Assembly: GCA_025454855.1 (NCBI GenBank)
Contig: JALONS010000032.1
Coordinates: 1 to 34,221 of the forward strand
Length of the DNA stretch: 34,221 nt
Direction: 5' to 3'
Origin: Arcicella sp.
GTDB lineage: Bacteria > Bacteroidota > Bacteroidia > Cytophagales > Spirosomataceae
In this document: piece by piece, positions 25,572-33,051 of the stretch
Numbering within the stretch: position 1 is the first letter of the stretch
Layout of the letters: each line of letters opens with the position of its first letter
The notes under the pieces: model-generated
The model's database searches: none
What the model was told of the DNA's origin: nothing
The model's input: only the letters and a program-made list of their open reading frames with translations
Translations under genes and position numbers: made by a program

Positions 25572-26447
25572 TTAAATACTGGCAGTTTCCACTTCTGGAC
25601 TGATTTTCTTGATTAGTCCTTGTAAAACCTTACCCGGACCACATTCGACAAAGGTAGTTGCTCCGTCAGTAACCATATTTTGCACAGATTGTGTCCAACG
25701 AACAGCCCCCGTTAATTGAGCAATGAGATTTGCCTTAATCGTTGCAACGTCGGTGGATGGTTGAGCATTTACGTTTTGGTAAATGGGACAAGCTGGACTT
25801 GCAAATGTAGTGGCTTCAATGGCAGCCGCTAATTCTTCACGGGCGGGTTGCATCAAAGGTGAGTGAAAGGCACCGCCTACGGGTAGTGGTAAAACTCGTT
25901 TTGCTCCAGCTGCCTTTAATTTTTCACCCGCTTGGGCTACACCTTCATTTGAACCAGAAATTACTACTTGTCCAGGGCAATTATAATTGGCGGCTACCAC
26001 CACTTCATCCGTAACAGATGCACAAATTTCTTCAATGACTTCATCGGTTAAATTTAATACTGCCGCCATCGTTGAAGGATTTGCCTCACAAGCCTTTTGC
26101 ATAGCTAAAGCACGAGCTGAGACTAAGCGTAAACCATCTTCAAAACTTAATGCTCCTGCTGAAACCAATGCCGAAAACTCACCCAGAGAATGCCCTGCCA
26201 CCATATCAGGCTTAAAGTCGGTACTTTCTTTGGCTAAAATAACCGAATGTAAAAAAATAGCGGGCTGGGTAACTTTGGTTTGTTTGAGTTCTTCGTCGGT
26301 ACCTGCAAACATAATATCAGTAATGCGGAAGCCCAAAATATCGTTAGCTTGCTCGAAAAGAGCTTTGGCAGATGCTGAGTTATCGTACAGGTCTTTGCCC
26401 ATACCTCTAAATTGTGAACCCTGTCCCGGGAAAACGTATGCTTTCAT
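25572..26447 (-). CDS. fabD: Malonyl-CoA:ACP transacylase
   Basis: Loads malonyl groups onto acyl carrier protein for fatty-acid synthesis. The 291-residue protein starts MKAYVFPGQGSQFRGMG, has the nucleophile Ser87 in VAGHSLGEFSALV, Arg112 in VSARALAMQ, His195 in GGAFHSPLMQPA, the QPAIF motif at 61-65 and the ending FVECGPGKVLQGLIKKI. All catalytic positions are present. It lies on the opposite strand from accB/accC and fabH, downstream of the DCC gene, from which it is separated by an AT-rich inverted repeat that ends beside its start codon. Confidence 0.97.
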   Translation of the reverse strand: MKAYVFPGQGSQFRGMGKDLYDNSASAKALFEQANDILGFRITDIMFAGTDEELKQTKVTQPAIFLHSVILAKESTDFKPDMVAGHSLGEFSALVSAGALSFEDGLRLVSARALAMQKACEANPSTMAAVLNLTDEVIEEICASVTDEVVVAANYNCPGQVVISGSNEGVAQAGEKLKAAGAKRVLPLPVGGAFHSPLMQPAREELAAAIEATTFASPACPIYQNVNAQPSTDVATIKANLIAQLTGAVRWTQSVQNMVTDGATTFVECGPGKVLQGLIKKISPEVETASI

Positions 26448-26448
26448 T

Positions 26449-26565
26449 GAGTTGATAGTTGATATTTGATAGAGAATAGTTGAGGATAATTTGGTTAAAT
26501 TTCAGACTATTGCTTTTCACAAAATTAACTATTATCTATTCTCTATTAGCTATCCTCCATTAAAA
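26449..26565. repeat. GATAGTT-type imperfect inverted repeat filling the DCC gene-fabD gap
   Basis: Plus-strand 26449-26497 (gagttgatagttgata, gatagagaatagttgag) and 26524-26565 (taactattatctattctc, attagctatcctcc) are imperfect reverse complements. One end touches the fabD start; the other runs into the last codons and stop of the DCC gene, so it encodes that protein's C-terminus. Same architecture as the TTAGG elements with a different word. Confidence 0.7.
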
Positions 26566-26965
26566 ATCTTTCTCTCAAGTCGGTAGTGGGCATACGGCAG
26601 ACATCAGATTTGCCAAAAATACGATAACGATTTTTAGCAACTATATCGTAGAAAAAATTGAGGATAGGAGTAGGGAATACTTTGAAAATGCGGAGATACT
26701 GCCAAAATCCAGAGAGATGTTGAACAATTTCTATCGCTGCCTCTGCTTTTTCGTATAATTGGTTATTTTTGAGGAGGATTACGGAGTCAAAATCTTGGGT
26801 ATTCTTGCTGAATTTACGAAGAATATTTTGCCCGAAATCAGATTGGAGAGATGCAAACTTAAAATGTTTTTTGGGGTCGTGGTCAATGATAAAATTAATG
26901 GAAGCATTGCAAAAATTACAAACGCCATCAAAGAGAATTATTTGGTATTCGTCTGGTTTTCGCAT
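26546..26965 (-). CDS. DCC-family thiol-disulfide oxidoreductase-like protein (DUF393)
   Basis: From the ATG at 26965 the protein is 139 residues (MRKPDEYQIILFDGVCNFC), the usual size; a longer start at 27025 would add 20 hydrophobic residues not typical of the family. The diagnostic DGVCNFCN has the CxxC pair at Cys16 and Cys19 right after the first strand, followed by INFIIDHDPKKHFKFASLQS, ILLKNNQLYEKAEAAIEIV and a C-terminal YDIVAKNRYRIFGKSDVC, all standard for DCC proteins. They are presumed redox proteins in the cytoplasm; substrates are unknown. It probably shares a transcript with fabD, 98 nt downstream. Its final residues are encoded by an intergenic repeat. Confidence 0.85.
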   Translation of the reverse strand: MRKPDEYQIILFDGVCNFCNASINFIIDHDPKKHFKFASLQSDFGQNILRKFSKNTQDFDSVILLKNNQLYEKAEAAIEIVQHLSGFWQYLRIFKVFPTPILNFFYDIVAKNRYRIFGKSDVCRMPTTDLRERFLMEDS

Positions 26966-27127
26966 TGAATTAACATTAAATACTACTGATACAATGAAAA
27001 CATTGTAAAGGCGGAAAAAATTCATGGTGGAGAGATAAATATTCTGAAAATGGATTACGATAGATTTATTGGAATACCTTGATTAAACTATACTCGAAGC
27101 TGACCATCTAACGTAAAACAAAAACAA

Positions 27128-28066
27128 ATGAAATCAACGATATTGTTATTAATTACATGGTGTACGCTCTTTGCGTGTAGAAAAGAGAATATTGTAACAC
27201 AGCCGGGTGATAAACCGAGTGAACAGAAAACGATTAATCTGACAGTTGATGGGAACACAAGGAGTTTTTTAGTGTATTTGCCAGTGGGCTACAACAATGC
27301 GGGTAAAATGCCCATGATTTTTGCGATTCACGGGGGAGGAGGAAGCCCACAAGTGATGCTGAATACCGCCGATTTTAGGGCGATAGCCGATAAAGATAAA
27401 GTGGTACTGGTGTACCCTGCGGGAATACAAAATAATTGGAATGATGGACGACCAACCACTCCTAACCAATTAGGAATTAATGATGTGAATTTTTTCAATC
27501 AAATGTGCGACTATATGATTGCCAACTATGCGGTTGATGGCACAAGAATCTACGCAACTGGAATTTCAAACGGTGGTTTTATGTCTTCGAGATTGGGGTG
27601 TGAATTGAGCAACAGGATTGCCGCTATTGCCGTGAATGCAGCCACGATAGAAGCCACCACAATTGCCTCTAATTGTAATACTACCAGAACAGTGCCAGCA
27701 ATGTACATTCATGGAACGAATGATTTACTGGTTCCATTTATTGGCGGACAAATGACAGCAGGAGCGGGCGGAACAATTTTGTCGCACTTTCAAGCCGTAG
27801 ATAAATGGGTGAGCATTAATGTATGTAACAAGACTCCGATAACAACAGATTTACCTGATATTGCCAATGATGGCACAACCATAAAACAACGGATTTACTC
27901 AGGGGGTAAAAACGGAAGTGAGGTAGTAAGTTACGTTATTTTAAACGGTGGACACACTTGGCCTCAGGGAAACCAAAATTTGAGTGAAGCCATTGTTGGA
28001 AAAACAAGTCAAGACATGAATGCTTGTGATGTAATTTGGACGTTCTTCAAGCGATTTAAAAGATAG
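27128..28066 (+). CDS. Secreted lipoprotein esterase, PHB depolymerase/LpqC family
   Basis: The 312-residue alpha/beta hydrolase has a lipoprotein signal (LLITWCTLFACRKEN, Cys17 lipidated). Hallmarks are the oxyanion loop FAIHGGGGSPQVM, DKVVLVYPAGIQNNWNDGR, nucleophile Ser147 in YATGISNGGFMSSRL, the acid in YIHGTNDLLVPF and the histidine in LNGGHTWPQG. Together these are the catalytic core shared by extracellular polyhydroxybutyrate depolymerases, feruloyl and acetyl-xylan esterases (CE1-like). Without a carbohydrate- or polymer-binding domain the substrate cannot be fixed. Stand-alone on the plus strand, convergent with the EEP hydrolase gene 22 nt away. Confidence 0.85.
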   Translation: MKSTILLLITWCTLFACRKENIVTQPGDKPSEQKTINLTVDGNTRSFLVYLPVGYNNAGKMPMIFAIHGGGGSPQVMLNTADFRAIADKDKVVLVYPAGIQNNWNDGRPTTPNQLGINDVNFFNQMCDYMIANYAVDGTRIYATGISNGGFMSSRLGCELSNRIAAIAVNAATIEATTIASNCNTTRTVPAMYIHGTNDLLVPFIGGQMTAGAGGTILSHFQAVDKWVSINVCNKTPITTDLPDIANDGTTIKQRIYSGGKNGSEVVSYVILNGGHTWPQGNQNLSEAIVGKTSQDMNACDVIWTFFKRFKR

Positions 28067-28088
28067 TAGGATAGTAGGCTCTTCTTTA

Positions 28089-28940
28089 TTACTTGTCTTT
28101 GTGTTTCAATTCTACGTAAACGGGTAGGTGGTCAGAGGGATATTTTAAGTTTTGGGAATCGCTCAAAATGGCATATTTCTTTACCTTAAATGCTGATTGT
28201 TTATCAACGAAAATGTAGTCAATCAATCTGGTTACGGGTTCAGAAAACTTGAAGCCATTAAAACTGCCACTTGGTCCGAAAGGTTTTTCTTCGGATACAT
28301 CCCTTGTATCAGCCATTTCTTTTTTAAGATTTACCAAAAGTTCGGTTTGAGGCTCAGTATTGAAATCTCCCATCAGAATAACTGGATACTTTTTAACGTT
28401 TACTGCTTGTATTTTCTTCAAAATCAAATCTATTCCTTTTAGCCGAGCCGTTACGCCATTATTATCAAGATGGGTATTGAAAACCCAAAAGTTTTTCTTC
28501 ATTTTTTTATCGTAAAATAAGGCATAAGTACATACCCGAATATACGATGCGTCCCAACCTTTTGAAATTTGGTCAGGTGTGTCAGAAAGCCAAAAGGTTT
28601 GATTATTAGATACTTTAAAGCGTTTTTTTAGATAAAAAATGGCTGACGCTTCCCCTTTTCCTTCCCCTTCTCTACCAATACCGATGTGTTCATACGCTGA
28701 TAAATTTGTGGCTAAATCTTGAATTTGATTAGGAAGAGCTTCTTGAACTCCCATGATATTGGGTTCATAAAACTGTATTTGTGAACAAAAAAAGTCTTTT
28801 CGCTGACTCCAAGCATTTTCCCCGTCTGAGGCAATATCCAAACGAATATTATAAGTCATTACTTTTAAGGTCTGGGCATTGCTTTGCGATGTAGCTAATA
28901 AACAATAGATGAATATAGATTTGAAAAGATTAATTTTCAT
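28089..28940 (-). CDS. Secreted endonuclease/exonuclease/phosphatase-family hydrolase
   Basis: The 283-residue protein carries a signal peptide (MKINLFKSIFIYCLLATSQS, cut after NAQ) and the full EEP catalytic set: Asn31 in MTYNIRLD, Glu67 in GVQEALP, His157 in FNTHLD, Asp192 and Asn194 in GDFNTEP, Asp270-His271 in PSDHLPVYVEL. Length and motif spacing resemble the secreted Bacteroidota members that act on phosphodiesters or sugar/inositol phosphates rather than DNA repair ExoIII. Its start overlaps the end of the phosphatase gene upstream by 11 nt, which implies translational coupling and a two-step dephosphorylation theme, though one product is exported and the other is not. Confidence 0.88.
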   Translation of the reverse strand: MKINLFKSIFIYCLLATSQSNAQTLKVMTYNIRLDIASDGENAWSQRKDFFCSQIQFYEPNIMGVQEALPNQIQDLATNLSAYEHIGIGREGEGKGEASAIFYLKKRFKVSNNQTFWLSDTPDQISKGWDASYIRVCTYALFYDKKMKKNFWVFNTHLDNNGVTARLKGIDLILKKIQAVNVKKYPVILMGDFNTEPQTELLVNLKKEMADTRDVSEEKPFGPSGSFNGFKFSEPVTRLIDYIFVDKQSAFKVKKYAILSDSQNLKYPSDHLPVYVELKHKDK

Positions 28941-29433
28941 ACTTCAAGGTTGTTTTTAGTTTGATGACAAATTCTTCCGTCCATTTTTCTTGAGCCGAAG
29001 TATCTGGTACGGATAGACCTCTGATTTTGGCAATTTTTTCAAAGGCCTCTTGCGTGTTCATACCTCGTAAACTCAAAATACTGGCAGTAATGATTGACAC
29101 CCGCCCAATACCTCCTCTACAATGCAACAACACTTTTTGGGAGTCTGTTATTTTGTCAGATAATATCTGTACTAACTCTTTGGTTTTCAAAAAACTATCG
29201 GGTACGTCACGGTCGGGTATCGGAAATTTAATGAAGTCAAATCCCGCTTTGCGGCAGTCTGTTCGTTCGTATTCTAAATCTAACTCTTCATTTTCTTCGT
29301 CAGTGAGGAAACTCACAATGGTATCAACCGCTAATTTTTTCCAATGCGATATTTCTTCCTGAAGGTCATCACCACCTAATGGTCTGGGCATAATACCGAG
29401 GTTTTCTTCAACCCAGAATATTCTTGTTTTCAT
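28930..29433 (-). CDS. Dual-specificity/tyrosine phosphatase-like protein
   Basis: A 167-residue cytoplasmic phosphatase with the signature HCRGGIGR (Cys105, Arg111), a CX5R loop, and a general-acid loop PIPDRDVPDS (Asp76 or Asp79). The N-terminal part MKTRIFWVEENLGIMPRPLG and HWKKLAVDTIVSFLTDEE is like the KAP/CDKN3-type group of bacterial phosphatases. Possible substrates are phosphotyrosine proteins, nucleotides or phosphoinositides; none can be picked from sequence. It overlaps the EEP hydrolase by 11 nt, and a GTAG-type repeat separates it from the CDF gene upstream. Confidence 0.87.
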   Translation of the reverse strand: MKTRIFWVEENLGIMPRPLGGDDLQEEISHWKKLAVDTIVSFLTDEENEELDLEYERTDCRKAGFDFIKFPIPDRDVPDSFLKTKELVQILSDKITDSQKVLLHCRGGIGRVSIITASILSLRGMNTQEAFEKIAKIRGLSVPDTSAQEKWTEEFVIKLKTTLKYEN

Positions 29434-29436
29434 ATA

Positions 29437-29504
29437 CAGTAGGACAGGAATCCTTCCTGTCTGGTTAAATAGTCAAAAAGACAGGAAAGATTCCTGTCCT
29501 ACTG
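29437..29504. repeat. Inverted pair of REP-like hairpins (BIME-like)
   Basis: Arms 29437-29461 and 29480-29504 (25 bp each) pair with one mismatch around 18 nt. Each arm is partly self-complementary (GACAGGAATCCTTCCTGTC), and GTAG lies at 29439-29442 with CTAC at 29499-29502. The complement of CTAC supplies the TAG stop codon of the CDF gene; the left end lies 3 nt from the phosphatase ATG. Confidence 0.8.
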
Positions 29505-30425
29505 CCATTCTTGTAAATCGGGTTCGATGTAAATCCATTTTACTTCGGGAGCTACTTTTCTAATATCACTTTCAAATTTATTGATAAGTGTACTGAGTTG
29601 TAGAGAAGTCAATTCGTGCTTGCATTTAATTTTGAGGCACATGAGTACTTCTCCTGGTCCTTGTTGAATGGTAATACAATTAATTAATTTCAAAATATCA
29701 GGGTTCTGTTCCGCTTCTTTTTCCACTAATTGATTGATGATAGGGTCGGCACTTTCTCCGATGAGTAGTGATTTAACTTCTACCGAAAGGAAAATCGCAA
29801 CGGCAATTAACACAATACCAATAGCCAATGAACCTAAAGCATCATAACGTCCATCACCCGTATAGTACGCAGATAGTAGGGCAACAATGGCTAATATTAA
29901 TCCAAAAACTGCCGCAGAGTTTTCGCCAAAAATGACGATTAAATCACTGTCTTTCGTACTTCTGATGTATTTTACAAAGCTCGTAGAGCCTCTTCTTTGG
30001 TTTAATTCTACGATATTAGAATACGTGGCATAACCTTCCAAAGCTAAAGAAAATACTAAAATGCCAATTGCCCATTCAATGTTCTCTACGGGTTCGGGAT
30101 TATGAAATTTATGGATTCCTTCATAAATAGAGAACATTCCTCCGATAGAAAAAAGCAACATTGCTACCATGAACGACCAAAAATAGACGGCTCGTCCGTA
30201 TCCCAATGGATGTTTTGCATTGGCTGGGCGTTTGGATTGTTTTACACCCACTAATAAAAGTCCTTGATTGGCACAATCGGCAAAGGAGTGGATAGTTTCG
30301 GCAAGCATAGAACCTGACCCCGTCATGAATGCCGCAAAACCTTTTGAGGAAGCAATGAGTACATTTACTACTAAACTTTGAATGATATGACCTGTACCGT
30401 GGTCATTTGATTTTTCTTTTGACAT
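29499..30425 (-). CDS. Cation diffusion facilitator family transporter, ZnT9-like
   Basis: Taking the ATG at 30425 (MSKEKSNDHGTGHIIQSLVV) the protein has 308 residues and about six membrane helices; the frame extends 28 codons upstream but those residues are not membrane-like or conserved-looking. Features: HSFADCANQGLLLVG (the HxxxD site of helix 2), KHPLGYGRAVYFWSF in the second loop, GENSAAVFGLILAIVALLSA in helix 5 and a C-terminal cytoplasmic domain with KCKHELTSLQLSTLINKFE. Helix 5 of ordinary CDF zinc exporters has a second HxxxD; here it reads ENSAA, as in the SLC30A9 (ZnT9) branch, so metal choice or coupling may differ. First gene of a minus-strand trio with the phosphatase and EEP hydrolase. 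Confidence 0.9.
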   Translation of the reverse strand: MSKEKSNDHGTGHIIQSLVVNVLIASSKGFAAFMTGSGSMLAETIHSFADCANQGLLLVGVKQSKRPANAKHPLGYGRAVYFWSFMVAMLLFSIGGMFSIYEGIHKFHNPEPVENIEWAIGILVFSLALEGYATYSNIVELNQRRGSTSFVKYIRSTKDSDLIVIFGENSAAVFGLILAIVALLSAYYTGDGRYDALGSLAIGIVLIAVAIFLSVEVKSLLIGESADPIINQLVEKEAEQNPDILKLINCITIQQGPGEVLMCLKIKCKHELTSLQLSTLINKFESDIRKVAPEVKWIYIEPDLQEWQ

Positions 30426-30580
30426 AAATAATTGCTGTAAGTTATAAGCTGTACACTTTAGGCTTTTATTGGGAGTTTTCTCTAAAGCTAAATGAATTTC
30501 TATGAACAAATTTACGTTATCCTTTTCCTAAAAGAATATTTCATTGTCGTTTTTTGTTGGGAAGGTTTTAATTAATTATA

Positions 30581-30800
30581 CCCACGAAAGCACGAAGGCT
30601 CTAAGTTTTATGAAATTTTTGAGCTTTCGTGTCTTCGTGGCAAAGTCTCAAAGTTATTTTTAAAATAGAATTCTTTGAGCCTTTGTGTCTTCGGGGCAAA
30701 GTCTCTAAATTTTATGATTTTTTGAGCCTTCGTGTCTTCGTGGCAAAGTCTCTAAGTTTTATGATTTTTTTGAGCCTTTGTGTCTTCGGGGCGAAATACC
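30581..30800 (+). repeat. Array of about 47-bp direct repeats before dnaG, with one inverted partner
   Basis: Four units start at 30621, 30677, 30724 and 30772, each beginning gagccttcgtgtcttcgtgg or a close variant and continuing with caaagtctctaagttttatg. Spacing is 56, 47 and 48 bp. A shorter inverted copy (ccacgaaagcacgaaggctc) lies at 30582-30601. Long frames through it read as repetitive SLRVF/SLCVF and are not genes. Confidence 0.9.
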
Positions 30801-30821
30801 TTAATCTTCACAAAAAAAACG

Positions 30822-30829
30822 TAATTTTG
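30822..30829 (+). promoter_or_regulatory. -7 box of dnaG
   Basis: TAATTTTG matches exactly, 19 nt before the ATG, immediately after the repeat array. No correctly spaced TTG is present because the array occupies that position. Confidence 0.4.
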
Positions 30830-30847
30830 AATAAATAACCAAACCCC

Positions 30848-31885
30848 ATGCGAATAGACCAACCAACCATAGAACGTATCCGACAAAGTGCTGACATCGC
30901 CGACGTAATTGGCGATTATGTGTCTTTGAAGAAAAAAGGAGCGAACCTCTGGGCGTGTTGTCCTTTTCACGGAGAGAAATCGCCCTCATTTTCGGTATCG
31001 CCCGCCAAAGGTATTTATAAATGTTTTGGCTGTGGAAAAGCGGGAGATTCCATTCGTTTTATCATGGATATTGAAGGCTTGGGCTACGGCGAAGCCTTAC
31101 GGCATTTGGCGAAAAAATACGGTATCGAAATCCAAGAGACCGTTCTGACGGATGAACAATTACAAGCCCAAAACGAACGAGAAAGTTTACTAATCGTTCT
31201 TAATTACGCCAAAAATTACTATCAAAATAACCTTTTTAAGCACGAAGAAGGTCAATCAATTGGTTATCCATATTTCAAAGAAAGAGGCTTTTCGGATAAA
31301 ACGATTAACACTTTTGAGCTGGGCTACAGCCTTGAAGGTTGGGACGCATTCACGAAAGAAGCCCTTAAAAATGGTTATAGCTTAGACATTTTGGCGAAGG
31401 CAGGATTGACAATTCTGAAAGAAAACGAACAAACCGCTAACCCAAATGCTCAAAAAGCCTTCGACCGTTTTCGTAACCGAGTAACCTTTCCGATTCATAA
31501 CGTTTCGGGAAAAGTGATTGCGTTCGGAGCGAGAATCTTGAAAGCGGATAAATCACAAGCTAAATATCTCAACTCGCCCGAGACCGAAGTTTACCATAAA
31601 TCAAACGTTCTTTATGGTATTTTTCAAGCCAAGAATGCTATTCGTACCAAAGATGTTTGCTATTTGGTGGAAGGTTATACGGATGTCATTTCTTTGCATC
31701 AAGCAGGTATTGAAAACGTAGTGGCATCTTCGGGAACGTCCTTGACCGTTGAGCAAATACGATTGATTGGACGTTTTACCCAAAATATCACCGTTTTGTA
31801 CGATGGTGATACCGCAGGTATTAAAGCATCTCTGAGAGGGATGGATATGATTTTGGAAGAAGGGCTGAATGTGAAATTATTTTAA
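30848..31885 (+). CDS. dnaG: DNA primase, N-terminal part (gene interrupted in the Toprim domain)
   Basis: DnaG makes RNA primers at the replication fork. The 345-residue frame has the zinc finger (Cys38, His41 in CPFHGEKSPSF; Cys59, Cys62 in YKCFGCGKAGD), the RNA-polymerase basic region (FDRFRNRVTFPIHNVSGKVI, AKYLNSPETEVY) and the first two Toprim motifs: Glu275 in VEGYTDVISLHQ and Asp319-Gly-Asp321 in VLYDGDTAGIKAS. It then stops at GLNVKLF. Family members continue with a third metal-binding motif (P-x-G-x-D-P-D) and about 30 more residues before the text that resumes here in another frame at 31886. This essential site is therefore absent. The ATG at 30848 is preceded by a -7 box. Either a second primase gene exists, or the lesion is a sequence error. 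Confidence 0.9.
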   Translation: MRIDQPTIERIRQSADIADVIGDYVSLKKKGANLWACCPFHGEKSPSFSVSPAKGIYKCFGCGKAGDSIRFIMDIEGLGYGEALRHLAKKYGIEIQETVLTDEQLQAQNERESLLIVLNYAKNYYQNNLFKHEEGQSIGYPYFKERGFSDKTINTFELGYSLEGWDAFTKEALKNGYSLDILAKAGLTILKENEQTANPNAQKAFDRFRNRVTFPIHNVSGKVIAFGARILKADKSQAKYLNSPETEVYHKSNVLYGIFQAKNAIRTKDVCYLVEGYTDVISLHQAGIENVVASSGTSLTVEQIRLIGRFTQNITVLYDGDTAGIKASLRGMDMILEEGLNVKLF

Positions 31886-31898
31886 AGCAGAGCTTTCC

Positions 31899-32843
31899 TT
31901 GAAAGAAGCGGGTAGTGACCCTTTCAAACGAGCCGAGTTGATAAAAAACATGGTAGGTAGTATTTCTAAAATTCCTGACTCCATAAAGCGGTCGGTATTT
32001 TTTCAGAAAACTGCCAATTTGATGCAGATTGATGAGCAATTACTGATTTCTGAAAGTAATAAAGTTGCTATTGAACGAGCCAAACAAAAGGATAAAGACC
32101 GAGAACGAGAACAAAATCGCCAACGTTTGCAGAATGATTTGCCGAAGGGCGTAACCGTCAGTAAACCTGTACCACCTACTTTTGATGCGGGCGGTATGAT
32201 GAGTTTTGAAGAAGGAGAAGAATTTTCGGGTTTCCCGACGGATTTTGCACCAACGCAAAATGTGGCTACACCCACGATTGATTCGCCCGAAGCACCCCGA
32301 ACAACCATTTCGGGAATGGCTTTGCAGGAATCCGAATGTATCCGTTTATTAATCAATCACGGTACGAAAGAAGTGGACCCTGGTGTGGCACCGGGGGTTA
32401 CTTTAGCCCAATATATCCTTACCGAAATAGATGGTTTGAACTTTGAGACCCCTATTTATCAAGAAATTCTCCGTACTTTTCGTGAACATTTTTCGCAAGG
32501 AAAAATTTTAGATGCCCAGTATTTTATCGGACATCCCGTATCTAATATTCAGATGGAAGCCATTAATCTTTCAACCGAAAGGTACAGTATTTCAGAATCA
32601 TGGGTAAAGCACGATATTCATGTTCCTACCGAAGACGATAAATTAGCCGATTTAGCTTTTCAAAATATTTTACGGCTGAAAAAAGCCTTCAACGAGCAGC
32701 AAATGAAGCAGTTAATGAAACAAATATCCCAAACCAAAGATATTGATGAGCAATCTCGATTGTTGGAGATGTTTATGCACGCTAAAGAAATTGAAAAACA
32801 AATTGCTAAAGAATTAGGGACGGTAGTGAAGTATAGTAGATAA
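31899..32843 (+). CDS. dnaG: DNA primase, C-terminal part (out of frame with the N-terminal part)
   Basis: This frame resumes the DnaG sequence 14 nt after the first stop: before the TTG at 31899 it reads FKAELS, then LKEAGSDPFKRAELIKNM and ISKIPDSIKRSVFFQKTANL, the normal region after the Toprim domain. A charged linker follows (KDREREQNRQRLQ), then the helicase-binding C-terminal domain, for example ALQESECIRLLINHGTKEVD, and a final coiled part (KDIDEQSRLLEMFMHAKEIE). The 314 residues alone have no catalytic site. The two parts total about 660 residues, near the length of related primases minus the missing piece. Independent translation from TTG is possible in principle but would not rebuild the active site. 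Confidence 0.85.
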   Translation: MKEAGSDPFKRAELIKNMVGSISKIPDSIKRSVFFQKTANLMQIDEQLLISESNKVAIERAKQKDKDREREQNRQRLQNDLPKGVTVSKPVPPTFDAGGMMSFEEGEEFSGFPTDFAPTQNVATPTIDSPEAPRTTISGMALQESECIRLLINHGTKEVDPGVAPGVTLAQYILTEIDGLNFETPIYQEILRTFREHFSQGKILDAQYFIGHPVSNIQMEAINLSTERYSISESWVKHDIHVPTEDDKLADLAFQNILRLKKAFNEQQMKQLMKQISQTKDIDEQSRLLEMFMHAKEIEKQIAKELGTVVKYSR

Positions 32844-32904
32844 ATATGTAATTAGTTTCGTTAGAATTAAGAAACTAAGCAGAAGTTTTTGAGTATCTGA
32901 AAGC

Positions 32905-32953
32905 TAATCATTGTATAAATTCTTTCAGTTAGAATGGGTTTATACAATGATTA
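32905..32953. terminator. Inverted repeat between convergent dnaG and lipoprotein genes
   Basis: TAATCATTGTATAAA (32905-32919) is perfectly complementary to 32939-32953, with a 19-nt loop. An outer pair, TAAGCAG at 32876 and CTGCTTA at 32974, may extend the structure. It lies between two converging genes and may serve both, though it is AT-rich. Confidence 0.5.
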
Positions 32954-33051
32954 ACACGATTACTTTCGTTCAACTGCTTAAAACTTTTTAGGAATTATAC
33001 TTTCTACATATTTTCTTTTTAAAAAATTATGTATGTTAAGTCTAATTTTAT

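Noticed and set aside
30581-30800. CRISPR array
   Set aside because: Units are back to back with diverged ends, no constant-length unique spacers and no cas genes.
30629-30838. 69-residue frame reading SLRVFVAKSLSFMIF
   Set aside because: It is a translation of the direct-repeat array; the repeated peptide follows the 47-bp unit and has no independent support.
31870-31900. Programmed frameshift in dnaG
   Set aside because: A frameshift alone would not restore the missing DPD motif, and no slippery site with a downstream structure was evident.
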